Below, in pieces: positions 41,436 through 51,252 of a DNA stretch of 64,000 nucleotides. Within the stretch, counting starts at the first letter, position 1. Each line of letters starts with the position of its first letter. A program made the translations under genes and the position numbers. The notes beneath the pieces are model-generated. The model had not been told where the DNA came from, did not search any database, and saw only the letters and a program-made list of their open reading frames with translations. The stretch is from Nesterenkonia haasae (GTDB lineage: Bacteria; Actinomycetota; Actinomycetes; Actinomycetales; Micrococcaceae), in assembly GCF_010119385.1 (NCBI RefSeq), contig NZ_VFIE01000017.1, positions 523,122 through 587,121 on the forward strand, read 5' to 3'.

Positions 41436-42428
41436 CTAGAACCCCAGCCTGTTGAGTTTCTTGGGGTCCCGCTGCCATTCCTTGGTGACTTTGACGTGGA
41501 GGTCAAGGTAGACCGGTGTTCCCAACAGTTTCTTGATGCCTTCGCGAGCTCCGCTGCCAATCTGCTTGAGCCGTGAGCCACGATGTCCGATGATAATAGC
41601 CTTCTGGGAGTCCCGCTCTACGTGAATCGTGGCGTGGATGTCCAGCAGCGGTTTGTCCGCCGCTCGACCCTCCCTCGGCAGCATTTCTTCCACAGTGACA
41701 GCGATCGAATGTGGCAGCTCGTCACGCACGTCTTCTAGAGCAGCTTCCCGCACCAGCTCCGCGATCATCACTCGCTCCGGCTCATCAGTCAGTTCACCAC
41801 TGGGGTAGAGCGGAGGGGAGGTGGGCATCATGGTGATGAGCTCGTCGGTGACGACGTCGGTCTGTTCGCCCCGCACTGCGGAAACCGGAATGATGGCCGC
41901 GAATCCCTCGGCCTTCCGGCCCTCACTCGACAAGTGCTCGCGCCCGAGTAGGTCAACAGCCATCAGCTGCTCCGCCAGATCAGCCCGTGGCACTTTGTCA
42001 GTTTTGGTGACCAATGCGACCACTGGCTTATGCGGCAGCTTGTTCAACTGACCGGCGATGAATCGGTCTCCCGGGCCGATCTTCTCATCGGCGGGGATGC
42101 AGAAACCCACCACGTCCACTTCACTGAGTGTGTCTATCACCAGGTCGTTCAGGCGCGAACCCAGAAGTGTCCTTGGCCGGTGCAGACCCGGGGTGTCCAC
42201 CAGGACAAGCTGCGCTCCGGGCGAATCTTGGCTTTGGGGCCGATGCACTATGCCACGGATGGTGTGCCTGGTGGTTTGGGGTTTGGAGCTTGTGATGGCC
42301 ACCTTCTCCCCCACCAGGGCGTTGGTCAGTGTGGATTTCCCAGCATTGGGGCGCCCGACGAAGGACACGAAGCCCGCCCGATAGTTTTCGTTGTACTCAG
42401 GGAACTCCTGCAATACGTTGTCAGTCAT
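41436..42428 (-). CDS. era: GTPase Era
   Basis: Small-subunit ribosome assembly GTPase. G1 is GRPNAGKST, G3 DTPG, and G4 reads TKTD in place of NKxD, as in other actinobacterial Era proteins. A KH RNA-binding domain follows (IIGHRGSRLKQIG). ATG 42428 has AGGTGG upstream and gives 330 residues; a GTG at 42437 directly abuts the previous stop and adds three residues. Part of the phoH-ybeY-CNNM-era group. Confidence 0.96.
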   Translation of the reverse strand: MTDNVLQEFPEYNENYRAGFVSFVGRPNAGKSTLTNALVGEKVAITSSKPQTTRHTIRGIVHRPQSQDSPGAQLVLVDTPGLHRPRTLLGSRLNDLVIDTLSEVDVVGFCIPADEKIGPGDRFIAGQLNKLPHKPVVALVTKTDKVPRADLAEQLMAVDLLGREHLSSEGRKAEGFAAIIPVSAVRGEQTDVVTDELITMMPTSPPLYPSGELTDEPERVMIAELVREAALEDVRDELPHSIAVTVEEMLPREGRAADKPLLDIHATIHVERDSQKAIIIGHRGSRLKQIGSGAREGIKKLLGTPVYLDLHVKVTKEWQRDPKKLNRLGF

Positions 42429-42437
42429 CTCTTCCAC

Positions 42438-43814
42438 CTATCTGGACGCCTCTGCGGGCTCTCGGTCAGGGTCCTCGCGGGTGGCATCATCTTCGTCTCC
42501 CGTTCCGACTCCGCCGCGGGCGCCGCGGCGATCTTCATGCTCCCAGGCCAACACGTGAGTCACGCGGTTGCGGCGTCCGCCCAACCTGTCAGCATGCAGG
42601 ACAACGCCGTCGATCTCCACTTCTGAACCAGCGATAGGCACCCGTCCCAACATCTTGGCGAGCAGCCCGCCGACAGTGTCCACGTCTTCCTCATCATCGA
42701 GGTCCAACCCGAATTCCTCGGCGAAGTCATCGACGCTCAATCGCGCTGAGAGTCTGAGCCTGCCGTCGTCGAGCCGCTCCACTTCCGCGTCCTCACGGTC
42801 ATACTCATCAACGATTTCCCCGACGAGCTCTTCGATGAGGTCTTCCATAGTGACCAGACCGGCAGTGCCGCCGTACTCGTCGATGACGATCGCGACGTGA
42901 GTAGATTCTCTCTGGAGTTCCGACAGGAACTCCCCGACGGACTTGGATTCCGGGACGTACCGGACGTCTCTCTGAAGCTCTTCCACTCGGATGGAAGATG
43001 AGGTCCTCCCCGCGTAGACAGAAGGCGCACGGCCAGTCCTGAGCATATGCTCCAGAAAGGCCACATCTTTGAGGTACACCATGCCGGTGATGTCATCGGC
43101 TGAACCACGGGTAACTGGCATGCGTGAGTACCCGGATCCCAAGAACAGCGTCATAGCCTCGTCCAGGTCGGCCTCAGCCTCGATGGTCACCATATCGGTA
43201 CGCGGCACCATGACGGACCGCACTCGGGTGGTGGACATATCCAGCACGGACTCGATGAGTTCAGCTTCTGAGTCTTCAATGACATCAGACTCGTTGGCCC
43301 GCGCGATGTACTCCAGCAGCTCGTCGTCGTCGAAGAAGCCCTGGTCGCGTGCGGTGCCGGGGAGAATCTTGCCACCCACCACGGACAGCCACACCGGCAC
43401 CGGGCCCAGGGAGATCCTCAGTCCACGCACCATGCGGGCAGTGGCCGAAGCTAGTCGCAGGTGATGGGCACGGCCGATCTTCCGCGGCGAGGCGGCAGCA
43501 GAAAGTACACCGATCAGCGCGAGCACCGCCCCGGCCACCACAGCGCCGATTTCGACGTCGCCAATGAGCCGCACGGATGAGATCGTCACCAGAACTATGG
43601 CGGCTGTGGTCAGCACCCACCGCCAGATCTGCAGGGCCAGCGTGTGCGGCACCGGCTGCTCCAGGATGTGCTCCACGGAGCGGGAACCGTGCCGCTGAGC
43701 GATATCTTCAGCTTCTTTTCTGGTCAGCCGAATGAACGCAGACTCTGCGGTCGAGAGCAGGAACACCAGGACCGCGGCAGCAATGGCAGCGCCGATCAGC
43801 AGTGCGGTGATCAC
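42438..43814 (-). CDS. CNNM/hemolysin-C-type membrane protein with CBS domains
   Basis: Member of the CorC/CNNM family, thought to move divalent cations such as magnesium. The 458-residue protein has a DUF21 membrane domain (about residues 1-190, 3-4 helices), a tandem CBS pair (about 205-330; MVPRTDMVTIEAEADLDEA opens it), and a C-terminal CorC/HlyC domain (about 345-425). The Asp/Arg-rich tail is unremarkable. Overlaps ybeY by four bases. Confidence 0.92.
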   Translation of the reverse strand: MITALLIGAAIAAAVLVFLLSTAESAFIRLTRKEAEDIAQRHGSRSVEHILEQPVPHTLALQIWRWVLTTAAIVLVTISSVRLIGDVEIGAVVAGAVLALIGVLSAAASPRKIGRAHHLRLASATARMVRGLRISLGPVPVWLSVVGGKILPGTARDQGFFDDDELLEYIARANESDVIEDSEAELIESVLDMSTTRVRSVMVPRTDMVTIEAEADLDEAMTLFLGSGYSRMPVTRGSADDITGMVYLKDVAFLEHMLRTGRAPSVYAGRTSSSIRVEELQRDVRYVPESKSVGEFLSELQRESTHVAIVIDEYGGTAGLVTMEDLIEELVGEIVDEYDREDAEVERLDDGRLRLSARLSVDDFAEEFGLDLDDEEDVDTVGGLLAKMLGRVPIAGSEVEIDGVVLHADRLGGRRNRVTHVLAWEHEDRRGARGGVGTGDEDDATREDPDREPAEASR

Positions 43815-44307
43815 TCCTGGGCTCCCTCAGCGGCGGTGGGCACTGGGGCGGGTCGACCCAGGTACTTTTCCAGCAACTGAGCCTGCAGTCCGAACATGGC
43901 AGCCCGATCCTCGGAGTCCTCATGGTCATAGCCGAGCAGATGCAGTACCCCGTGCGTCGTCAGCAGCAGTAGCTCATCCCCCAGTGAGTGACCAGCGGCT
44001 TGGGCTTGAGTCGCGGCAACTGCTGGACAGAGCACGACGTCGCCCAGGGTCCCAGTGGGTACTGGTACCTCAGCTGACCCTTCGGTCAGTTCGTCCATGG
44101 GGAAACTCAGCACATCAGTGGGCCCTGAGAGGTCCATCCACTCCACATGCAGCTGTGCCATTGCGGACTCGTCCACCATGCTGATAGCGAGTTCGACCTC
44201 GGCTGAGAGATGGAGCTCAGCGAAGAGGAATGCGGTGAGGTCCACCAGGTCGGCGCAGTGCTCAGCAGTGATGAGCGGACTGGCTGAGGCATCGTCGACA
44301 GTGACGG

Positions 44308-44311
<4 letters not shown>
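43811..44311 (-). CDS. ybeY: Endoribonuclease YbeY (rRNA maturation factor)
   Basis: Zinc-dependent RNase for 16S rRNA 3' processing and 70S quality control. The metal motif HGVLHLLGYDHEDSEDRAAM is intact, and TDVLSFPMDEL is the preceding conserved strand. 166 residues. Overlaps phoH by four bases and the CNNM gene by four, so all three are coupled. Confidence 0.96.
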
Positions 44312-45354
<1,043 letters not shown>

Positions 45355-45394
45355 GTGTCGGTCCTTCTAGGATACGTGGGTTCGTCCGGACTTC

Positions 45395-46177
45395 CTATGG
45401 CCAGTCCCAGCGGCCCAGCAACAGTTGGGCTGCGGCTACTGCCGCGGGTCCTGCGGTTGAGCTGCGCAACACGTTTCGGCCAAGCCGCGCCGTCTGCGTT
45501 CCGGCTGCCTTCAACTCTCCCAGCTCACGAGCGGTGATACCGCCTTCAGGGCCCACCAGAAGATGAATTTCCTCGATCGCAGTGTCCGCTTCCATGGCCC
45601 CGGCTGCGGTCAGAACAGCCTTCAGCGAGACTTCTTCGGCTTCATGCAGGACTACTGCGCAGATCCTTTGGTCTCGCTGTATCTGCTGGCAGTACTGGGC
45701 TGTGGTGTGCAGTTCTCGCACCTCGGGAAGGGCTGTGCGGCGTGTTTGCTTCGCGGAGGTGCGCACCATATTGACCCATTCGGCGTGCTTCTTAGCCTCG
45801 CGGCCTGGTTTCCACTTGGCTACGGACCGTTCGGCTTCCCATGGGATGACTGCGTCCACTCCGAGCTCCGTGGCCGATTCAACGGCCTGGAGGTCGCGTT
45901 TCTCTTTGGCCAGCGCTTGGACCAGCACGAGTCGCGGCCGCGGATTCGGCTCATCCTCCACGGCCCACACCTCGACGGTGAGTTCACCAGAGGCAGCTTC
46001 GAGGATCACCCCGTCGACTCGTCGGTGCTGGGTGTCGGAGAGTTGGATCGCCTCGCCGACGCCCAGCCGCATCACCGTTGCCGCATGATGGCCCTCAGCT
46101 CCGGAGACTCGGACTGTGGAACCTGGTCGGACAGCATCGAGCGCTCCCGGGGAGAGATGGAACAGCGGTGCGGTCAC
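45395..46177 (-). CDS. rsmE: 16S rRNA (uracil-1498-N3) methyltransferase
   Basis: Methylates U1498 of 16S rRNA with S-adenosylmethionine. The 260-residue SPOUT protein has the knot motifs [13 protein letters not shown] and [18 protein letters not shown]. It overlaps dnaJ by four bases, the usual hrcA-dnaJ-rsmE order. Confidence 0.96.
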   Translation of the reverse strand: MTAPLFHLSPGALDAVRPGSTVRVSGAEGHHAATVMRLGVGEAIQLSDTQHRRVDGVILEAASGELTVEVWAVEDEPNPRPRLVLVQALAKEKRDLQAVESATELGVDAVIPWEAERSVAKWKPGREAKKHAEWVNMVRTSAKQTRRTALPEVRELHTTAQYCQQIQRDQRICAVVLHEAEEVSLKAVLTAAGAMEADTAIEEIHLLVGPEGGITARELGELKAAGTQTARLGRNVLRSSTAGPAAVAAAQLLLGRWDWP

Positions 46178-47295
46178 ACCGATTCCCAGGCCTCGCGAAG
46201 TTTCGCGAACATACCCTTGTGCTCAGTGCTGGACTCGCCCTGCTTCTCGCCACGTTCTTCGGCCAGCATCCGAAGGAGCTCTTTTTGCTTCTCGGAGAGT
46301 TTGGTCGGGGTGTCCACCTTCAGGTGAACTTTGAGATCTCCGCGACCCATTCCCCTCAGATGCGCCACACCTTTGCCACGCAGTGTGAGCGCTTCCCCAG
46401 ACTGGGTTCCTGGCTTGACCTCAAGGCTCTCTTCACCGTCAAAAGTGTCCAAGGTGACATAGGTGCCCAAGGCAGCAGAGGTCATGGGCACGTTGATCGT
46501 CGCGTGGAGATCGTTGCCGCGCCGCGTGAAGACACTGTGCGGGCGGATGTCGATCTCGATGAAGAGGTCACCTGCCGGGCCTCCGGCGATTCCGGCCTCT
46601 CCCTCACCGGCCAAATGAATCCGATTACCACGGTCCACACCGGCAGGGATCTTGACCTTCAGCGTCTTGCGTTCCCGAGCACGTCCCTGACCATCACATT
46701 CCTGACAGGGATCTTCGATGATATTTCCGAAGCCAGAGCAGCGCGCGCAGGTTTGGGTCTGGATGACTGTGCCCAGTATGGAACGCATGGGCCGCTGAGT
46801 CTGACCGGCCCCCTTGCAGTCGGGACATGTCGTCGGTGACGTGCCGGGCCGCATGCAGGACCCGTTGCACACTGAGCAGGTCTCAGCGGTCTCCACCTCG
46901 ACCTCTTTAGTGACGCCGAACACCGCGTCGCGCAGGTCAATCCGCACGCGGATAAGTGAGTCCTGTCCGCGGCGGGTGCGCGAGGCTGGCCCGGCGGAGC
47001 CGCCGCCGAAGAACGTCTCAAAGATGTCTCCGAAGCCACCGAACCCACCAGCACCAGCACCGCCGAAGCCGGCTGGGCGCCCGTTAGGATCACCGGTGGT
47101 GTCATAGCTCTGCCGCCTCTGCGGATCGGACAGCACCTCATAGGCTTGCCCGAGCACCTTGAACTGTTCTTCGGCGTCGTCGGCCTGATTCACATCGGGG
47201 TGCAGCCGCCGCGCCTTCTTGCGGTAGGCCTTCTTAATGTCCTCGGTAGATGCGCTGCGGTCAACACCCAGCGCCTCGTAGTAGTCAGTTGCCAT
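46174..47295 (-). CDS. dnaJ: Molecular chaperone DnaJ
   Basis: Hsp40 co-chaperone of DnaK. The 373-residue protein has the J domain with the HPD motif (RRLHPDVNQ), a Gly/Phe-rich linker (about 76-110), four zinc motifs and two C-terminal substrate domains. Zinc motif one reads CSVCNGSC, with Cys in place of the last Gly; the other three ([24 protein letters not shown]) are canonical. It lies directly behind hrcA, so it should share its heat control. Confidence 0.96.
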   Translation of the reverse strand: MATDYYEALGVDRSASTEDIKKAYRKKARRLHPDVNQADDAEEQFKVLGQAYEVLSDPQRRQSYDTTGDPNGRPAGFGGAGAGGFGGFGDIFETFFGGGSAGPASRTRRGQDSLIRVRIDLRDAVFGVTKEVEVETAETCSVCNGSCMRPGTSPTTCPDCKGAGQTQRPMRSILGTVIQTQTCARCSGFGNIIEDPCQECDGQGRARERKTLKVKIPAGVDRGNRIHLAGEGEAGIAGGPAGDLFIEIDIRPHSVFTRRGNDLHATINVPMTSAALGTYVTLDTFDGEESLEVKPGTQSGEALTLRGKGVAHLRGMGRGDLKVHLKVDTPTKLSEKQKELLRMLAEERGEKQGESSTEHKGMFAKLREAWESV

Positions 47296-47307
47296 TTGGT
47301 GCGGTTC

Positions 47308-48342
47308 TCATCCTTCGGAAAGTATTCGTGACAGGTAGCGTGCCATAGCGCGAACAGCCGACATCGTGGAGCCGTAGTCCATGCGGGTCGGGCCGACGAC
47401 GCCGAGTTTTGCGCCGTCACCGCCGGATTTTCCAGTGGCGTACTCGGCGGCCACCACCGCAGTCTCCTGCAGCGATTCATGGGAGGTCTCCTGGCCGATC
47501 CGTACCGAGAGCCCCCGCCGATCGTGCTGCATCTCATGCAACAACCGCAGCAACACCACTTGTTCCTCGAGCGCTTCGAGGATCGGTCCGATCGACGGCC
47601 CCAAGTCACCACCCGACTTGGCGAGGTTAGCAGTACCGGCCATGATGATGCGATCCACCCGTCCAGATTCTAGGATTGTCTCCACAGCGTGTGCGACCAC
47701 AGCCATCGTGGACTGTAGAGCCGGTTCGACTGCGGAGATCAATGTGCTCACTGGTATTGGCAGCGCTGAAGCTGAGCGTCTGTAGAGCTGTTCGGAGACT
47801 TTCAGGCCGACCCGGTGCAGGGAATCTTCATCCGGTGTTTCCCCCAGCGTCACCATGCGCTGTTCCACTTTTCCTGTGGAGAGAATCACAATCACGAGAG
47901 CCTTCTGTGCCGACATGGGGACCACATCGACATGCCGGATGGTGGCCGAGGTGTGCTGAGGATGTTGGATGACTGCCACTTGATTAGTGAGCATGGCGAG
48001 CAGGCGCACTGTCTGCTCCATGGTCGCTTCATGGTCGTCCGCGGTTTCAGCGAGGATATCCATGGCGCGCCGCTCGGCACGCGATAGTGGCCTGACCTCC
48101 GTGATGCGGTCGACGAAGAGCCGGTAGCCGCGATCGGTGGGGATACGTCCTGCTGACGTGTGGGGAGCAGCGATCAGGCCCTCTTCCTCCAACTGCGCCA
48201 TGTCATTGCGAATGGTCGCCGGGGAGACCTCCAGGTTGCGTCTTTCGACTAGGGCCTTGGACCCCACGGGCTCACGAGTTTGGACATAGTCCTCCACAAT
48301 CGCGCGCAGCACCTGCAATCGCCTGGTACTGGTATCGGACAT
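47308..48342 (-). CDS. hrcA: Heat-inducible transcription repressor HrcA
   Basis: Represses heat-shock genes by binding CIRCE. ATG 48342 gives MSDTSTRRLQVLRAI and 344 residues, with AGGAGG six to seven bases upstream; the frame to 48363 is not needed. A winged helix covers about residues 6-80 (VSPATIRNDMAQLEEEGLI), followed by the GAF-like dimer domain. A CIRCE-like site lies 9-35 bases before the start, so HrcA should control itself and dnaJ. Confidence 0.96.
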   Translation of the reverse strand: MSDTSTRRLQVLRAIVEDYVQTREPVGSKALVERRNLEVSPATIRNDMAQLEEEGLIAAPHTSAGRIPTDRGYRLFVDRITEVRPLSRAERRAMDILAETADDHEATMEQTVRLLAMLTNQVAVIQHPQHTSATIRHVDVVPMSAQKALVIVILSTGKVEQRMVTLGETPDEDSLHRVGLKVSEQLYRRSASALPIPVSTLISAVEPALQSTMAVVAHAVETILESGRVDRIIMAGTANLAKSGGDLGPSIGPILEALEEQVVLLRLLHEMQHDRRGLSVRIGQETSHESLQETAVVAAEYATGKSGGDGAKLGVVGPTRMDYGSTMSAVRAMARYLSRILSEG

Positions 48343-48350
48343 GGGACCTC

Positions 48351-48377
48351 CTGGCACTCTCAAAGCTCGACTGCTAA
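48351..48377 (-). promoter_or_regulatory. CIRCE operator of hrcA-dnaJ
   Basis: On the minus strand TTAGCAGTC-N9-GAGTGCCAG. The first half matches the CIRCE half-site TTAGCACTC at eight of nine positions, the second matches GAGTGCTAA at seven of nine, and the nine-base spacer is exact. It directly follows a TAGAAT -10 element (48382-48377) and would block transcription of hrcA. It also underlies the promoter of the divergent DUF3097 gene. Confidence 0.85.
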
Positions 48378-48380
48378 TTC

Positions 48381-48386
48381 TACAAT
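48381..48386 (+). promoter_or_regulatory. -10 element of the DUF3097 gene (leaderless)
   Basis: TACAAT ends six bases before ATG 48393, so the transcript should begin at the start codon. It overlaps the opposite-strand -10 of hrcA (48377-48382). Confidence 0.5.
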
Positions 48387-48392
48387 GTCACC

Positions 48393-49268
48393 ATGAGTAC
48401 ACCTTTTCCCACCGACTGGAGCTCCTGGGGAGCTCAGGACGTTTCAGATCGACGACGCTCTCAGCAGCGCACGCTGCCCAAGGTTCCGGCAACCTCGGGT
48501 TTGGAGGTGGAGGAGCGGAGTTCTGGGTGGGTAGGCGTCGTCGTAGGCGTTGAAGCCTCCGGTGGTATGAAGCTGGTTCGACTCCGCGACTACGACGGGA
48601 GGGAACGCGGGTTCCCGCTGGGTTTCGGGTTTTTGGTTGATGAACAGCCAGTGGAGCTCATCGCGCCGGTACGCAGCGCGCGACCGTCGGGGCCCCAACG
48701 CACCGCATCGGGCTCGTTCGCTTCTGAAGGTCCCCGGCGGGCACGAATGGCGCGTGCCTCACGTATCTGGGTGGAAGGCACCCATGACGCTGAACTGGTA
48801 GAGAAAGTTTGGGGCGATGACCTCCGCGGGGAGGGAATTGTGGTGGAGCCCCTCCATGGTGCTGACGACCTGGTCGCTGCGGTGCGGGAATTCCAACCAG
48901 GCCCCGAACGCAGGATCGGTGTTCTGCTCGATCACCTGGTCACGGGGTCCAAGGAGTCCCGGATCGCGGCGGAAACGATGCGCCAGGTGGGGGCGGCCGG
49001 CAATGTGCTGGTGCTGGGTCATCCTTATGTGGATGTGTGGCAGGCAGTGAAGCCTGAGCGCCTGGGGCTGCAGGCTTGGCCTGATATTCCGCGCGGAACC
49101 GATATTAAGGTCGGGACACTCAGGGCGTTGGGGATGCCTGCATCAAGCCAGCGAGACATTGCTCACGGCTGGAAGCGGATTCTGGGACGAGTCCGCAGCT
49201 ACGCCGATCTCGAACCTAGCCTGCTGGGCCGGGTCGAGGAACTGATTGACTTCGTCACAGTCCCCTAA
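48393..49268 (+). CDS. DUF3097 family protein
   Basis: Actinobacteria-specific family of unknown function. The 291-residue protein has an N-terminal beta-rich part (about 35-95) and a C-terminal domain starting ASRIWVEGTHDAELVEKVWGDDL, with HLVTGSKESRIA; the acidic E-G-x-H-D and later D residues recall a Toprim-like arrangement, which is a resemblance only. It is divergent from hrcA and shares its control region with a CIRCE site. Confidence 0.88.
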   Translation: MSTPFPTDWSSWGAQDVSDRRRSQQRTLPKVPATSGLEVEERSSGWVGVVVGVEASGGMKLVRLRDYDGRERGFPLGFGFLVDEQPVELIAPVRSARPSGPQRTASGSFASEGPRRARMARASRIWVEGTHDAELVEKVWGDDLRGEGIVVEPLHGADDLVAAVREFQPGPERRIGVLLDHLVTGSKESRIAAETMRQVGAAGNVLVLGHPYVDVWQAVKPERLGLQAWPDIPRGTDIKVGTLRALGMPASSQRDIAHGWKRILGRVRSYADLEPSLLGRVEELIDFVTVP

Positions 49269-49345
49269 GTCGAGCCCAGCCCTGGTGACCGTAGCGGAAA
49301 CACACCCCGAGGAGAGTCAGCCCGCATTAAGGTGAGCGCTCTAAG

Positions 49346-49807
49346 ATGAGAGCACCGTCAGACGTTAAGAACGCCGCAGACCCCAAGAAAGGCATGAGAA
49401 ACCCAGTGACGACACAGAACGGCAAGCAGAGGGCCGCCTCCAGCGGCGCTCGAACCTCCGCGTCAGCGCCAATGCTGACCCGGGAGGAAGACACCCGCTG
49501 GGCGATGATCTCGCACTTCGGCGCCGTTGCTGGCTGCATTCCTGCTCTGATCATTTTTCTGCTGCTCCGTGAGCGCGGACCCTTCACCGCTCAGGAGTCC
49601 AAGGAAGCACTGAACTTCACTCTGCCCCTGACTGTGATCGTCCTGATCTGCTATGGCTTGGCTTTCATCCCTTCGATAGCCGCCGTAGCGGGAATCAGCG
49701 GCGTCCTTGTGTGGGCCTTTATGGCCGTCTCGGGACTCATCGGCGGCACTGAGTGCAATAAGGGTCGCCCTTACCGCTACCCGCTGAATCTGCGGTTGGT
49801 CCGCTGA
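49346..49807 (+). CDS. DUF4870 (Tic20-like) membrane protein
   Basis: Small membrane protein of unknown role. The DUF4870 core begins with EEDTRWAMISHFGAVAG and has about three hydrophobic segments (residues 58-72, 92-113, 116-135), with SKEALNFTLPL between, and ends in RYPLNLRLVR. The start is uncertain: ATG 49346 gives 153 residues; ATG 49394 has AAGAAAGG just before it and a TAAGAT -10-like element 47 bases upstream, and may be the real one. Convergent with the next gene, nine bases apart. Confidence 0.8.
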   Translation: MRAPSDVKNAADPKKGMRNPVTTQNGKQRAASSGARTSASAPMLTREEDTRWAMISHFGAVAGCIPALIIFLLLRERGPFTAQESKEALNFTLPLTVIVLICYGLAFIPSIAAVAGISGVLVWAFMAVSGLIGGTECNKGRPYRYPLNLRLVR

Positions 49808-49816
49808 GCACAAGCA

Positions 49817-50551
49817 TCAGCGGACTGTCCAGAGCAGGCCAGCCGCCACGATGGCGACCGCCCAGCTGACGAAACTGCCGACGAGGAAATATTCGGCCTT
49901 ATTGCCCTCCGCACGGTCTTCATGCATCTCTGGAAATCTGATGATGCCTTTGGCTGCGATGAGACCGGCAACAACTGGATAGGCTCCGGCCACGAGAAGT
50001 CCCGTCAGCGTGATTCTCTCCAGCGGGCCGATCCAGCGCCCACCCTTGAGCTGCGGTGTGCGAACCACGAGGTCCGAATCAGAGCTCTGTTGGCCGTGCT
50101 GCTCCGCATCCAGCGCCATACGCACCAAGGCGTTGGCGCTGACCACGTGAAACAACGCCAGGCCCAGGGCCAGGGCGGCAAACTCGGTGCTGAATCGGCC
50201 CACTGTGGAGACCGGGAGAGCCTCCGAACCGACCACGAGGCTGTCGCCGATGACCGTGATCACAGCGCTGAGCAGAATGAATCCCAAGACTCTGGGGGCT
50301 GCATGGCGCACCGAAGGGGGCGCAGCAGCTGTGTCCACAGAGACGGTCATGAACCACAGCGCAATCGGCAGTATGCACAGGCCAACCGACCACCACGGAA
50401 GCCCTGTGAGGAGACCGGCGGCGAGCAGAGCTGTGGCGGCCAGCCCCCCTATCCCGGTGAAGGTCAGTACAGTCGACGCGCCTGCAGGCAGCAGCGCCCG
50501 GAGGATGTCCCCCAGGCCAATGACTACCAGGACCGTTGCCAGCAGCAACAC
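49817..50551 (-). CDS. Multi-pass membrane protein partnered with SatD (DUF3307-like C-terminus)
   Basis: Function unknown. The 244-residue protein has about seven hydrophobic segments (near 2-22, 27-48, 52-72, 88-106, 120-143, 176-200, 216-240). The C-terminal part reads GPLERITLTGLLVAG, then IAAKGIIRFPE and AEYFLVGSFVSW, a pattern I associate with DUF3307-type partners of SatD. AAGGAGG stands upstream of the GTG start, and the gene begins 25 bases after the satD stop, so the two form one unit. Confidence 0.78.
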   Translation of the reverse strand: MLLLATVLVVIGLGDILRALLPAGASTVLTFTGIGGLAATALLAAGLLTGLPWWSVGLCILPIALWFMTVSVDTAAAPPSVRHAAPRVLGFILLSAVITVIGDSLVVGSEALPVSTVGRFSTEFAALALGLALFHVVSANALVRMALDAEQHGQQSSDSDLVVRTPQLKGGRWIGPLERITLTGLLVAGAYPVVAGLIAAKGIIRFPEMHEDRAEGNKAEYFLVGSFVSWAVAIVAAGLLWTVR

Positions 50552-50576
50552 AGGCGACCCTCCTTGTCCTTACTGT

Positions 50577-51200
50577 TCATGTCAACATTCTGAACCCTTC
50601 GATCAGAGCAGCGGCCCCGGAATCCCGCAGGAGCTTGGAGACTGCGGGCTGTGAAACACCGTGTGCCTCAGCAATGCTCTTTTGACTGCCTCCCTCGACC
50701 ACCCCCCGAGCATAGTCCCGGGCCCGGACACTGAGCCCGGCGAGTAGCTGGTCCCGGGTCAGTAGGTATGCATTAGTCGCGAGGTCCTGGTCTGGAGAGT
50801 CGCTGGTGTACCAGCTGCGCAGAAAGGCGAACCGCCGCTGCTGTGATTCGACGGTCTCGATCGCCTCACGTGCATGCCACCACCCCGGACCGTCTTCGAT
50901 ACGATCTGAGGTTCGGCTGGGTACACCATCCACCCGACCCTCACCCAGCCCGAATCTCAACAGCGGGCCGAGCTGGGGCAATAAACCAGCGAATAGAGTC
51001 GCACGCAATGCGTCATTGCGCGAGGCATACACGGCCTGGAATTCATCGCCCACGGTCGCGTGAAAGGCCTCAGCTGGAGGGACTATGTTCGCAACGGCAT
51101 CAAGCGCGTCTTCAGCAGAGCGCTGCACATGCTTCCGGTCCGTATGGCTGCGGGAATCGATGACATCAGCGATGAGCGCGACCGGCACAGTGGCATTCAT
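50577..51200 (-). CDS. SatD family protein with C-terminal helix-turn-helix
   Basis: Family of unknown function. The N-terminal domain (about 1-110) has IADVIDSR with Asp12, VGDEFQAVY with the GDEF at residues 51-54, and RFGLGEGR at 82-89; this order resembles a palm-type nucleotide-cyclase fold, which is my inference. The C-terminus (about 150-195) is a helix-turn-helix, KSIAEAHGVSQPAVSKLLR. Two identical palindromes upstream (51204-51250) suggest it controls its own gene. The next gene encodes a membrane protein. Confidence 0.85.
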   Translation of the reverse strand: MNATVPVALIADVIDSRSHTDRKHVQRSAEDALDAVANIVPPAEAFHATVGDEFQAVYASRNDALRATLFAGLLPQLGPLLRFGLGEGRVDGVPSRTSDRIEDGPGWWHAREAIETVESQQRRFAFLRSWYTSDSPDQDLATNAYLLTRDQLLAGLSVRARDYARGVVEGGSQKSIAEAHGVSQPAVSKLLRDSGAAALIEGFRMLT

Positions 51201-51203
51201 GAG

Positions 51204-51250
51204 ATAACTTTATCAGGTTATAATCACGATATATAACTCTCTGGGGTTAT
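51204..51250 (-). promoter_or_regulatory. Twin operators upstream of satD
   Basis: Two copies of ATAAC-N8-GTTAT, at 51204-51221 and 51233-51250, sit 29 bases apart between hemW and satD. The spacer sequences differ while arms and spacing are identical. The segment is very AT-rich against the GC-rich surroundings and contains TATAAT-like runs, so it is a likely satD promoter with two repressor sites. Confidence 0.7.
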
Positions 51251-51252
51251 TT

